Source: Eudorina sp. 2006-703-Eu-15 | Lineage: Eukaryota > Chlorophyta > Chlorophyceae > Chlamydomonadales > Volvocaceae | Direction of reading: 5' to 3' | Length of the DNA stretch: 64,000 nt | Assembly: GCA_003117195.1 (NCBI GenBank) | Contig: BDSI01000067.1 | Coordinates: 248,001 to 312,000, forward strand | Part shown: piece by piece, positions 1-23,988 of the stretch | How positions within the stretch are numbered: position 1 is the stretch's first letter | Layout of the letters: every line of letters starts with the position of its first letter | Made by a program: the position numbers and the translations under genes | The notes under the pieces: model-generated | The model's input: the letters and a program-made list of their open reading frames with translations, nothing else | The model's database searches: none | Told to the model about the DNA's origin: nothing

Positions 1-446
1 GGAACCGGTTCTGTGGCGGTGTTGGGAGCGGGTTGTGATCTGGAGGGCGTCCACGTGGGTCCAAGCCGGTTGCACCCACCACCGCGGCCGTCAGCTGGCC
101 AGCTGTTCCATTCCTCCGGTCGGGCACTGATCGGAACAGTGCTGGGTCGGGGTGGGTTGTGGGCTGATGGGACCGGGGTAGGGTCAGGGGCAGGGGACCG
201 GGCCCGCTTTGTCAAGCCCCGAAGCTCCCAACCGCTAACCCAAAGATTACTGGATTTACTGCCGCACCCACCCACCCACCCACCCGCAATACCCCACCCA
301 CCCACCCGACCCACCTCGCCTCACCCTCCCAGCCATACCCTCTTCACGTCACCCACGTCACCCACCCGACCACCCACCCACCCCTGCCCTGCCCACCTCA
401 CCCACCCAATCGACCCCCCTGCCCCCCTGCCACCCTGCCCACCCAG
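1..446 (+). other. upstream intron sequence of PEX1
   Basis: No exon could be supported here. The last 200 bases are a C-rich tract of CCCACCCA-type repeats ending in an acceptor (ACCCAG at 441-446) that fits as the 3' end of the intron preceding the first recognised PEX1 exon. Bases 1-240 could hold the end of an earlier exon, but I see no recognisable peptide. Confidence 0.55.
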
Positions 447-3385
447 GCGGAGGGCTGGGAGGACGTCGGCGGACTGCCAGACGTGGTCGCGTCGCTGCGG
501 GAGGCCCTGCTACTGCCGGTTCGCTACAGCCACCTGGTGGCGGCGGCGCCACTGCGGCTGCGTACGGGGGCGCTGCTGTACGGCCCCCCGGGCTGCGGCA
601 AGACCCACGTGGTGGCGGCGGCGGTGGCGGCGGTGTCCAAGGTGGCGCCGCTTCGGTGAGGGGAAGAGCGGGGCGGGGCGGGGGGACCTCCTCGGTGGTG
701 GGGTTGGGGTTGGGGCGCGGGTTACGGAGAGGCGAACTGAACACCACCGACCCGGTGGTGGTGTGTGTATGGTGTGTGGGGTGTGGTGGCGCGTTTGGCG
801 AAGAAACCCGCCCGACCGGTGGTGCCTGTGTTGTGTTGGGGGGTGCGAGTACCGTTGGCCGTTACCCGTTGACCGTTCCCGCCCGCAACCCACCTCACCC
901 CACCCCACCCGGTCCCGTCCCCCTCCGCAGCTTCCTGACGGTGAAGGGCCCCGAGCTGCTCAACAAGTACATCGGCGCCTCCGAGGCGGCGGTGCGGGAC
1001 CTGTTCGCACGGGCCGCCGCAGCCGCCCCCGCAGTGCTCTTCTTCGACGAGTTTGACGCCATCGCACCGCCCCGGGGCCACGACTCCACGGGTGGGTGTC
1101 TGGGTGTGTTACTTAAGCAGGCAGAACAGGAGTTCGTGACCTGCGAGGGGCCAAGTGGCGCCCAATAGTTTGCCCGTATGCGCATGTAATATACCCATTG
1201 CCCGACCCATATAATAAACAAAAAGGCTGCGGTGTTGGAAGAACGCTGTCGATTTGTTGTTGTCGCGGCGTCGCGGAAGACTACCAGCTGGTGGGTGTCT
1301 GGGTGTGTGTGTATGTGTGTGTTTTTAATGAGAAACCCACCCAGAGCCGTATGTGTGTGTATGTGTATGTGTGCGTATATGTGTATAATGACAAACCCAC
1401 CTCCCTCCCTCCCTCTCCGCGACTGTGTGTATGCGCGCGTTCGTGGCAGGCAGAGCAGGGGTGCGTGGTATGCCGCGGGCGCAGCAGCGCCCAACAGTTG
1501 GCCGTACACGCATTGTATGTACCCAACGCCCGACCCAATGTGTGTACAAGGAAACTGAGCCGCGAGACCCAATGTGTGTGTGCGTGTGTGTTTTCGCAAA
1601 TACCCGCCCACCTTCCCTCCCCGCCCCCGCCCCCGGGTGGCTGCAGGTGTGACGGACCGCGTGGTGAACCAGCTGCTGACGGAGCTGGACGGGGTGGAGG
1701 GTCTGCGGGGGGTGGTGGTGCTGGCGGCCACCTCACGACCCGACCTCATCGATGCGGCGCTGCTGCGACCCGGCCGCCTGGACCGCCTGCTGTTCTGCGG
1801 CCCGCCGGAGGGACCCCAGCAGAGGCTGCAGGTGCGGGGGCGGGGGCTGTGTGGGTGTGGTGGGTGTGGGTGTGGTGGGTGTGGGTGTGGGGGTGGGGTT
1901 TGTGTGGGTGTAGGTGGGTACGTGTGCGTGCGAGTGAACGACCACCTTCCTTGTGGCGGTTGATACCCACGAAGCGTACGCAAATCACGAGAGGCCACTG
2001 AAATATATAATAATGTATAGTAACTAATTAATAAACTTTATTCGTTTTTATCATTTGACAAACCCACGGACCGTTTGCCCTCCCACCCACCACCGCCGGG
2101 GCTGTGTTGGACCCCGGGGGGTGTCGGGGGGTGATTGGGGGGGTGTGGGCTGGTCGCAGATCCTTCGGGCGCTCAGTCGGCGGCTGCCCCTGGACTCGGA
2201 TGTGGACCTGGACTCCGTGGCGGAGGCCTGCCCGGGCATGACGGGTGAGGGGGGGCCCCGGGGAGGGAGGGGAGGGCGGTACGGGAAATTTGGGTTGGGT
2301 ACATATTGCAGCTGCGCTGCTGCCAGAGCAAACGTTTGGGGTTAAATTGAAAAATGAAACCGAAGAACGAACCCGGGCACACAGTATACTTACGTGGCGC
2401 GGTACCTGCATAGCAACGGAAAGATAGAGGCCGCGCGCGGGCGCGTGGCGGCGCGGCCGCGCTGCCGCCAGTGCAGTAACAAACGTTTGGGGGGAGGGCG
2501 CGAGGGGGGTGGTTGGGCGGGAGTTGACAGTTGAGCCGCCGCTGCTTCCGGGAACCCAGCCCTGTACGAGGGGTAGGGGCGGGGGGGTCGGATGTGCGCA
2601 TGTGCGCATGGAGGGGCAAGGGGAGGGGGAAGGGGGCGAGGGGGGCGTTGTCCGATGAACGTCGCAGGGCAACGGCGCACTTCCCTACCCAGGGCTATAT
2701 GCTGTAGGTGGTTGCGGTTTTAAGACCGGGGGCCTCGCCGGGGGCCTCCCTGGACGCCCGGCAGTGGAGACCACCGGAGGGCCCTCGCTGCCGGTCTGCC
2801 CCTGGACCCGAGACCCGGGACAGCGTCCGGCGGCGCGGGGGGCGTGGGACGGGGATGTGCCTCAAAGCCCTTTATCTCAACAGCCGTGCACGGAGCTGCT
2901 CGTACAGCATGCCTCAGTGCCATTCTGCGACGCTTCCTCCCCCCTCCCTTCCGCCTCCCCCTCCCCCGCTGCCTCTCCCCCTGTCCCTCGCCCCCTCCCG
3001 GCGGCCGCCAGGTGCCGACCTGGGTGCCATTCTGTCGGAGGCGCAGCTGCACGCCGTCAACGAAAACATGGAGGCGGTGACCGCACCCCCAGGGGCACCG
3101 GGGGCAGCCGCTGAGTCCAGCAGCTCGTCCACCTCCGCCGACGGGCCGGCCGCCGGTCCCGGGGGAGTCCCCCGCATCGCCATGCGCCACCTGCGGCGCG
3201 CGCTCGCGGCGGCGCGGCCGTCGCTCCCGACCGCGGAGGCGGCCCGTCTGACGGCGCTGTACGACAGGTTCCGGCGGGATCGCGAGGCGCCGGGGGCCCG
3301 TCCGGGGGCGGCTGATGGCGACCCAGCATCGTCCAGTGGGAGTGGGAGTGGGAGTGGGAGTGGCAAGAGAGCCACCCTGGCGTGA
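447..3385 (+). CDS. PEX1: PEX1 peroxisome biogenesis AAA ATPase, C-terminal D2 domain (partial)
   Basis: Exons 447-655, 931-1091, 1647-1831, 2160-2244 and 3012-3385 join in phase to give the last 337 residues; the N-terminus lies before the window. PEX1 with PEX6 forms the hexameric motor that pulls the import receptor PEX5 out of the peroxisomal membrane. The D2 cassette is complete: Walker A GPPGCGKT, then the PEX1-like stretch [14 protein letters not shown], Walker [12 protein letters not shown] followed by RGHDSTG, then [18 protein letters not shown] and the sensor/arginine-finger region [19 protein letters not shown]. These match PEX1 better than PEX6, CDC48 or NSF because of KYIGASE and RGHD(N/S)TG. 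After the AAA fold the tail is low complexity with a Ser-Gly run just before the stop. Introns are long (275-767 nt) and carry TG-rich and dispersed repeats. The small-domain end and tail are less conserved, so the last exon start is the least certain border. Confidence 0.93.
1121..1545 (+). repeat. diverged direct duplication inside a PEX1 intron
   Basis: Two segments of about 95 bp (near 1121-1214 and 1447-1545) share the order GGCAGA(A/G)CAGG, (G)GCGCCCAA(T/C)AG, TTG(G)CCGTA and CCCGACCCA. Each is preceded by the string GTGGGTGTCTGGGTGTGT (1092 and about 1290). The space between is TG-rich microsatellite. This looks like an old tandem copy of intron sequence. Confidence 0.6.
2255..2375 (+). 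repeat. dispersed intronic repeat, family A copy 1
   Basis: Within the last PEX1 intron. It carries a G-rich GGGAGG lead, ACATATT, CTGCTGCCAGAGCAAA, then TTAAATTGAAAAATGAAA and CCGAAGAACGAA. The same blocks recur, in altered order, near 20243-20375 and partly near 31962-32050 in introns of other genes. No coding capacity is seen. Confidence 0.5.
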
Positions 3386-5013
3386 CACGCGGCCTGCTAG
3401 GGGTTGGGGGGGAAGGTGATTGGTGTCGTCAAAAGGGTGTCAGGTGTCAGGTGCCGATGAGGGTTAGGCACGGCGAGGGCAGTGTCAGTACCAGTGCCAG
3501 GTAGGGGGCTGGCGGCTGGGGCCAGCAGGGTCTTGCGACGTGAAGGGGGGGGGTGGGAACAGTCGGCAAGGGATGTCGCCCGGGGGGGAGGTCCGCGCGG
3601 CCGATACCCGGAGGCATGTCGTTATGCCCTTTGTTGTTTTTGCATAGGGCACATGAATGAAATTGAACCGGATTGAACACGCGCAATGTGAATGGCTCTT
3701 GACTCGTTTGTTTCGGGAACAACCGACGCGTCCCCTGACAGCTCTGGCCAGCCGCATGAGGGTGGCAGGCCGAGAGCTGGAGAAAGGTTTGCGTTCTGAC
3801 GTGTATGACCGTTCTGACGTGTATGACCGTTCTGACGTGTATGACCGTTCTGACGTGTATGACCCTGCCCATTACGTGCCTTCAAGATCCTTTACAATTC
3901 GCGGCCAGGTACTTGCCGAGCCAGGTACTTGCTCCAACCAAGTCCCACGGGTCCGCCTGTTACGGCCACAGCGGGGCCGTCACATTTAGGCTATAAAACG
4001 ACGTGCCTTCACCCGTCCGCACAGCTCGGAATGGTGGATTTGCCCTTATTAAGTACAAAGGACTATCCACCGCTTTGAGAGAATTCGAATTGCTTGACCC
4101 TTGGGGCGAAGGGGGGGGGGTCGTGCAGCTTCGGTCGTGTGTTCTGGTGTGTTCCCACGGTTCCGAGAATCCTTACAGTAAAGAAAAATCAAGAGAGGGT
4201 GTTCAGGCTGGAACGGCGCTGCTTACATGGCAGGTATACGAAACAGTTATGGACGACGGGCCGCTCGACGCGGGGATATGCTTGTCAGCTTGTGTGCAAA
4301 ACTGATAGCCAGCATAGTCACACAAAAAATTGACCATTAGGCGAATGCGTTATCGGCATGTATCCACAGAAATTTGTGCATGACAGGTGGCAAACGCGCT
4401 GCCACATCTGGCCACCGAACGGCAGGGGGAGCCCCTCTGTCCACGCTGCCAACGGAGCGCCAAACGGTCAGCCACCCAGGCATCGTTAGCGGCCCAAAAT
4501 TTTGTCATAACAAGATCTTACGCACATAACATTTACTTGGATTGCATTATAGCATCTTTTGTAGTGGAAATTGACGACAATGGCACGCTTTACTCACTGT
4601 CGGTTGGTCGACTCACCGACCGCGCCAGACAACCTTCGTCATTTATAAAATAATACGGGGACGCATCATGTAAAAAATGATCCAAAAGGTTGATAAAAAG
4701 GCAACGATGTTGCTGTACGACGATTCGATTTCGCCCGATTTTGCCGATCGACTTTCATAAGCAGTGCCGCCAACTGAACAGCCATCGGTGCTCAATGCTT
4801 AATACATACATACTATCCATCAGCTGCATTATAACAGGCCACGTCTTACTGGTCAGTAAGCCTTAATCAGCCCGCGAAGGCCTGGGCTAACCACCGAGAG
4901 CGCTCAGGAACGGCCGTGTTGCCCTGATCGTTACTGTTCAGTGGACACCCTTCAGCTGGTGACGGCTTTCGAGTTGCGCAGCGTCACCTGCGTTTGTAAC
5001 GGGAGGGTCTCGT
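3386..5013. other. spacer between PEX1 and the receiver protein
   Basis: This holds the PEX1 3' UTR and, presumably, the promoter of the receiver gene. It is GC-rich to about 3640 and clearly more AT-rich from about 3980. It contains the four-copy 18-bp repeat described separately. Short open frames such as the 88-codon one at 4387 have no protein-like signal. I see no RNA gene. Confidence 0.6.
3793..3864 (+). repeat. four perfect 18-bp tandem repeats containing TGACGTGT
   Basis: The unit GTTCTGACGTGTATGACC is repeated four times without a mismatch. Each unit has an ACGT core in the context TGACGTGT, which resembles plant and algal bZIP (as-1/CRE-like) sites; that reading is inference. The next gene downstream starts at 5014, so this could be an upstream control element or merely a minisatellite. 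Confidence 0.75.
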
Positions 5014-6804
5014 ATGGCGCCTCAAAAGGCGCTGGTGGTGGACGACCTGGCGGTCAACCGCCTTATCCTTGGCACCATTTTGCAGAAGGTAAGCCTTCGG
5101 CGTGAGTTTGACTGCCGTTCCGCTGCAGGTGAATCGCTGCGCCGCTGTCGGTGGGGCCTTCCGAAACAAGAACTAATACACCCTTTTAAAAAGCTGGGCC
5201 TATGGTATTGTATGGCGGCCGATAGCCGGGTTTGTCGGTTGTCTAAGCTTGGGATTTATAAGCAACAGTACCCCGTCCGGTTTCCCTGCATCGCTGCTTG
5301 CAGCTCGGCTTCGAGGTGCTCGAAGCAGAAAATGGTCTGCAGTGCATCGACGTGTACAACCAGGAACGCACACAGCTTGTGTGCGTCTTTTTGGACCTCC
5401 AGATGCCTGTAGCTGACGGATGGTTTGGTGTGAAGGGCATCCGGGAGCTTGAGTCGCGGTCACCTGGCAGCGACCACTTGCGTGTTCCTGTGGTTGTGTG
5501 CACCGCGTCATGCTTGGACGACGTCGTCGACGGAGAGACAGTGGCGCAGCGGGCGGTTTCGCTCGGCGCCAACGGTGCGGTGGTAAGTCTTTCCCCGTAT
5601 CCTCCCAATCATGCCCATCTTTCCTTATCCAGTAACCACCTACACCGTTAACTCTCAAATTTTCGTCGAGACACCTTACACCCAGACTAGAAACCGGTTG
5701 TTTCGTGGTCCTGCGACACACTACTCGTCTCAAGGCGCGCCTAAACGCACGCATGCTGCGCCATGAGCCCCTGTTCGGCCAGCGAACGCATAAAGTACGG
5801 TAAACATCAAGTAGATCATTACGGCGCAACTCGCCACCACAACCCCGCCAGCTCACGTTCCCACGCACCTGGCACTGTCCTGTCCTGTCCTGCAGCGGAA
5901 GCCGCTCAACCTCTTCGCAGTCCAACGGATCCTGGACGAATACGCGCCGCAGTGGCGGTCCCCACAAGAGCCAGCAGGGACCGCCGCACCCGCCGCCGCT
6001 CCAGGGGCGGCTGCCCCGCCCGCCGCCGCTCCGGTCGTCGACCCCCGCATCCTCACCACCGCCAGCGGCAGCTGCGGCTGCGATGGCTGTCCGGCGCTGA
6101 AGCGGAGCCCGCAATGCGCTTGCGCACGAGCTCTCCAACAGCACCCGCTTGCGCTGCCGCACCACCACCATCATCACCATCACCACCACCACGGGGTCGG
6201 AGCGACGCGCGGATTGAGTCCGGTGCCGCCAACCGACGTTTTGCAGCCGCTGCGACAGCAGCGACCGGACGCCTCTGCGTGGGACACATCGAGCTCCTCC
6301 TCCTCCTCGTCCTCCTGGCGCTCATCGTCGCCCGGCGGAGACTCTGCGACATCCATAGCAGCGGCGATGGCGATGGCCAGAGCAGCCGCGACGTCGTCGT
6401 CTCCAGCAGCCGCCCTGGAGTACATGCCCTTTGGTCCGGCCTGCATCTGGCGAAGCAGCCCGTCTCGCCCCGCGCGCGCCTGTGCTACCAGCAGCAGCAG
6501 CTACAGCAGCAGCGGTGAGGTCGTTGGCTGGGGTGTGAGGCAGGAGCTGCGGGGGGCCGCAGGTGCGGGCGCGCTTCCGACGCCGTCGCCGAGGGCAGAT
6601 CGTCGGATGTCGTGCGAGGTGGGACTGTTGTCGGCCGCGGCCGCTGCGGCGGTGGCGGCGGCGGGGTCGCCGTCTCCGGCCTTGTCATCATCTTCCTGGG
6701 CAGCAGCGGCCGCAGCCGCGGCGGCGGCTTCGGCGGCCGGCAACCCGCCGCCTGTCATGGTAGCCGCCCTGCGACGCGCCGTTGCGATAGCCGCTGCGCA
6801 GTAG
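5014..6804 (+). CDS. receiver-domain (response regulator) protein with long low-complexity tail
   Basis: Exons 5014-5088, 5304-5582 and 5896-6804 join in phase 0 to give about 420 residues. Residues 5-135 form a CheY-type receiver: acidic pair D10-D11 in LVVDD, phosphoacceptor D56 in FLDLQMP, T92 in VVCTA and K120 in VRKPL, all at canonical spacing. It should accept phosphate from a histidine kinase or phosphotransfer protein. No DNA-binding Myb-like or HPt domain follows. The remaining 285 residues are Ala/Pro/Ser-rich, with a run of about twelve His (near 6162-6192), a Ser run and Ala runs. Start: the first ATG before the conserved beta-1 strand, with GGGAGGGTCTCGT just upstream. The tail frame stays open to TAG at 6802, but a GTGAGG donor near 6516 could end the coding part earlier. 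It could be a type-A-like regulator or a detached receiver of a hybrid kinase. Confidence 0.85.
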
Positions 6805-9800
6805 AGCAGAGTCCTGGTGGCAGCAGTAATGCGGTCGCCGTGTCGCGTGTGGCGGTGTCAGGCGTTGGATGCGCAGTAGCAGTGGCTGTGCGTCGAGTGG
6901 CTTACGGGCACGGTGTGTGGCCGGCTAGCTGCCTGCTTTGCTGCCTGATGTGCTTTGCGCCGCACGGCGTTCCCCCCTTCAGATGGGAATGATGGTGGTT
7001 ATGATGTTCATGACGATGGCACGATCATGGCGATGATGGCCCTTCACGTGTTTTGCCTCAGTCGCCATGTTGGCGTAGCGGGTGATGGGGACGAAGGTTC
7101 CGGCGTCGCCAGGCGAGGCGAGGCTGGTTGTCGGCTAGGGTACCCGGTGCAGTCGCATGGCAGCAGCAGGCCCCGGGACCCACCCGGCCTTCTGACCTCT
7201 TCCGTCCGACCCCCACCCAAAAAGGCTATAGCTGGGTCGGACTTCAGGATCCCGGCGCGGCGCGTTTTGCGGTCAGGTCCCTCTCACGTGTCCTGAGTCC
7301 GATGTGCAACCCCGTGTGTGTGTGTGTGTGAACTCGGGGACTGGAGTGCCGTCTTGAATGGCTGCCGCGGCGAACCTCTTCCTGGGGCCCGCACGCGCTC
7401 TCGTTAGGGAGGGAGGCGTCAAGGGCTGCAGCCTCCCCCCATCCCCCTCTCCGGGCAACTTGCCACACCAAGTTGTTTCGTGGTGGTGATGGTGGTGGTG
7501 TTCCTGGCGCCGTGCACCATTGCCGTGCATGATTGATCTGCATTTATGCTTCCTCGGGCGGATTGGCTCGGCAGGTGGGCAAGGCGCGCATTGTGGTTGT
7601 TGTTATGGACTTGGGTTGTTGGGAGGACCGACGCGTTGTGGCCCGCGCCGCTCCCCCGAGGGGAGCAGAGCGGGCGCCGTCTCGCTGCGAGCGGGTATCC
7701 CCACCGCGCACCGCGAGACTGATTTGCTGGCTGGCAGACTGACAGGACATCCAATTTTTCATATGCGTTCCTGGCGCCGCCGCGACTCGCCGCAACCCCC
7801 AAAGTCGGCGCCGCCCCCGGTTGCCTGCGCCGGCGCGGGCAGTGCCCCAACGGCCGACCGACCCTGCGATGGCCCTGTCCTGGTCGTCCTGGTGTGTGTC
7901 CAGGGAGACATGGGGTCGTCTGCCAAGGGCTCCTCTGGCGACGGACTCTGCTGCGGTGGGTCGATGGGTGGGTGTGACGGTTTCGGAGGTACGCGGGACA
8001 CGTGGGACGCGCTGCTTCTGCCGCCGGGCACAGCATCGGACGACTCGAGCTCCTGGGCCCGCTGACGTCACTATTGCATGTGGCGGTGCCCTGGGCCTGT
8101 AGCCGGAAGGCCGTCCGTCAGAGGTGTGGCGGAGGCCGCGATGCGGCGGAGGGGACCCCGCCTCGTCATCGTCCCGGTAGAGGGTGTCGCGGAGGAGGAG
8201 CAGAGGGCGTCCTTGCTTTCCGGTGGCCTGCTTTGCGTCTGGTCGCCTCCTCCGCGTCCCCGTCCCCGTCCCCGGGTGGCCTGTACTTGGAAGGGACAGC
8301 GCTGTCGGGGATGACCGATGGCGCAGGCTAGGAAGGGGTGCGTGTGACGTGTTTGGGCGCTGCGGGACGTGCTAGGGATTTGTTGAGGCACTGCCGTGAA
8401 TGCCAATGCAGGCATTAGAAATGGGACTGGAATAATAACGATGACAATAATGGAACACAGCGCCATCATGTATCGCAACATGCACACACCAGAGGCGTCC
8501 TCGCGTCTGCACGCGTCTACACGACGCCGCGCAGCTCGCCCGCCCATACCTCATGTCTGCAGCGCATCATGTATTGAGTTCATGCGATGTGTGCGATCCG
8601 GTCGCGTGTGGTGTGGTGTGGCGATGTCGATCGCGGCGACACAAAAAAAGCGGCGGGCGATGGGTCATCGCCCACAGCTACAGGCTGCGTCTGCGTCCGC
8701 GCGCAGACCTTGGCTGAGGGTTGAGGCAGGGCAAAGCAGCCGGGGGCAGCGCGGCCCCGTCTTTCCGTTCTTGTACAATTTATGGCATGAGACCTCGAAT
8801 GCCAACATGTCTAACGCGGGCTGCGACTGCGCCTGTTTGGACAAGGCGTGTGTCGTATGTCGGGCTGATGTGTGGGCGGTAGGGTAGTAGGTTTCGCGCA
8901 CGGGCAAATCGCGAGCCGCTCAGGCCACGGGTCGCGTGGAGAGCAGCTTGGAGACGGCCCCCAAGTGGCCATGGGACCGGGACAACCACGACGATGGTCT
9001 TCGGATATCAAGGGCGGTCGCACAACAGTCGTATTTGACTGCGGCGCTCGAATTGCACTCATTTTGCAGTTCGGAAAATTAGCAGTTGCTTGCTGCGGAC
9101 GTGCAGCCGGTGTGCGCAGGGCCGCGCGGACGCGCCACGTCTGGCGGCAGCGCATCATGGTTGGCTGTCCGCCGGATGTCGTGTGTGTTGACGTGGTAGT
9201 GGTGGTGGTGGTGGTGGTCCGTGTTCTCTGATGCTGCGTGTGCAGCAGTGTTCCCGCGGAAGGGCGTCTGTAGCGATGTCGGGGTGGGGGCCGGTACTCG
9301 GCGTTGCGCAGCCGATGCCACCGTCGGATGCTCCCGCGGCCGTCACAGCGTCTTGCAACTGAATAGAGGCATCTTCTTACCTGTCTTGCTGTGTAGTCTC
9401 GCTGTTGTGTGTGCAGAGGTGATGGTGCTGTCGCCCCAAGGGTTCCTGAGGTGGCTTCGTTCGACTGCATTTTGTGTTGACCGCGCTCGGCGGACCCGTC
9501 GCCGCGCCTGCGACTGGTCCGTCGCATGCTCTGCTGCTCGGCTGCCAGGACACACGCACTTCAGCGCAGGTTTGGGGACGTCGTTTCAGTCGACAGGCCC
9601 TTGTGCGCGCATGTGTGTGTGCGGCTGGATCCGCGTGTGCCGTCAGCGACAACCTGAATTGCCTTTTTGGAGACCGTAGTTTGCCTACACTGCCCAAACG
9701 ACCTGGCGCGGTGGGTGGGTGTGGGTGTGTGCTTGCGTGGGTGGGCCCTGGCGCGGACCGGGGACACAGCGCGGCGCTCCGAGCTTGGCTGGGCCCTGGT

Positions 9801-11889
9801 CTGCCACAGGTCAAGGTGGTAGAGTTGGGCAGCTGCCGATGGCCCCTCGGTGGTGCGGCCCTCTCCTGTGTCCCCTGCGAGAGCGTCACCGCATCCAGTC
9901 GGCAGGAGCCGGTTCCCCCCCTTGCCGTCTCGTCGCGTGGGAGGGCCACGAGGGCTCCGAGGAGGTTGCACTCTCTCCACCACTGCGTCGCGCGATCAGG
10001 GCGGTGTTGCAGCCAACGGACAGAACTGGGTGCTGGGTTGCTACAGGCAGCGGTGGGGGCTGCGAGGCGCGGATACATCGGTGCGTTGTGAGCCATGGCC
10101 TCGGGGAACATGGCTCTGTCGGGGGCCGTCGCAGCTGTTGCGTTGCAGGCGTGGTTTGCTTGTTTGGTCGCATGCTGTCATGCATGGAGGGGCCTTCCCC
10201 GTCGGTTTTCGCTTTCCTTGTTGGTTGGCATGCTTTGGTTGCATTCCGGTTACTGGTCGGTTTCGGTTGGTTTGTCGGCTCGAGTCTGCTTGTTACTGTT
10301 TTCATGCCATTCGTCGCCGCTCCTCTTGCTTTTACGTCTGTCGGTTAGCACACCTTTTCTTGGTCAAGGTACAATGAATAGTTAGTCGGAGGTGGACGTT
10401 TTTTTGCAAAAACTGCACTGTTGATTGCACTGTTGATCGGCATTACGTGTACTGCTTGAAGCAGTTGTGGCAGCAGCAGCTAGAAACAATCGAAGCCATC
10501 GTTGGCTGTGTGACTAGGTGTAGGTCCACCGGCCCCTTGGCATCTCGGGTGCACCCCGAGCTGCCCACTGGATGCGAACTCAATCACTCGGTCGTTGCGC
10601 TGGCGCTGCTGCGCTGCCGTTCCACGGCATGGGGCGCTGGCGCTGATCATAACGGTGTCGCACCGTACCCGGCGTAAACAGCTGAACTCGGCCGTTTCGT
10701 CGGTGTTCCATGTAAACAGCTATCGAGTGCGCAAGATTCCTCCTGGAGTCATCACCACACCGAATCACCGTGTCCTGGCCAGATAAACAGTTGCCAGGCG
10801 CACACAGCTGCTTCCGACAGCCTGCGCTCGGCCATGATCCAAAGACTTGCGCTCGTCTGTCGCGGTTGTCCTTCGCACCCGTTTGTGTCCCATGGGTCGG
10901 TGGTGCTGTCCGCCGTACTGAAGTGTTTGCGGTGGCTGCAGACAATCCCGACCCAGCCCCACCCAACACAGTGATTCCCTCGTAAGTGCGAACCCAGATG
11001 TGGAAGGTCCCAGAGGGGCCCTGCGCGACGCGCAGGACCCAGCTCGCATGTGACCCGGGAAGGGAAACCACCACCACCACCATCAACCGCTTCGCGATGC
11101 GATCGCCCCTGAATTCTTCTGCAATGGAAATGCGCGCCCTCACTCCCTCATGCCTGATATGTTGGGCCGCTGTCCACTCGTTTCCATCCTCCGCATTCTG
11201 CTAACAGCGTGGACTCCATGCGGGGGGTCAACGCCCGGGGCGAAACAAGGGCTCTCCGGTGACTGGTTGGGGATAAGGGGTCAAGCACCCGCGCATGGCC
11301 ACCCTCTGCCCTCATCTCATGTGCACGCCCGCATCCCAACGCGACCCCTCAACACATGGGGGTTTGCACCGCCGTTGCACCGCCGTTCACCCACCCACGC
11401 ACGCACGCACGCACGCACGCACTGCTCGCGGTGAATGCAACCTACGCCGTGGCAGCGCAGCCCAGCTAAGGGCACTCACAGCACCAACGCCTCTCCCGCT
11501 TTCTGCCCCCACCGCCCTTTCAGGGAGTCCCGGTCTCGCCGCAGCGCCGTCCCTCCTGCTACGTTCCCCGCAGCGCCCCCCTGACACAACATCAACACGC
11601 CCGCATCGCACGTTCCCTCCCGAGCCACGGAGGGGGACAGCGCAGCTGTGGCTCCAGGGACGTCAGCTGTTGCTCCAGGGACCGCAGGGGCCCAGGGGCC
11701 TCTGCGCCCGCGGCCCTGCACAAGCCCTTCAGGCACGTAACAGGGTACCCAGATGCAGGGCCACCGGGTCTCCGCAGCGACCCGTCCCCAAGTCTCTGTC
11801 CATCGGCACCATCGGCATTCTGTGCGATTCCGACGACTGTGGTGGCCCCTTGCCGCCGTCGGCCGCCAGAACCCGTACCGGCGGTTACG
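6805..11889. other. gene-poor spacer between two convergent genes
   Basis: Five kilobases between the receiver gene (+) and the GT61 gene (-). Open frames on both strands reach 245 codons but are Arg/Ala/Pro-rich, overlap one another and show no domain, splice logic or codon preference, so I call none. Minor features are a short TG run near 7315-7330, an ACGC run at 11397-11422 and a T-rich stretch near 10200-10410. It probably holds long 3' UTRs of both genes. Confidence 0.55.

Positions 11890-23988
<12,099 letters not shown>

Noticed and set aside
3793..3864. CRISPR-like direct repeats
   Set aside because: The 18-bp units are directly adjacent with no spacers, and the genome is eukaryotic.
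7419..10348. Several 150-245-codon open frames on both strands
   Set aside because: They overlap each other, lack any recognisable motif and match what high GC produces by chance.
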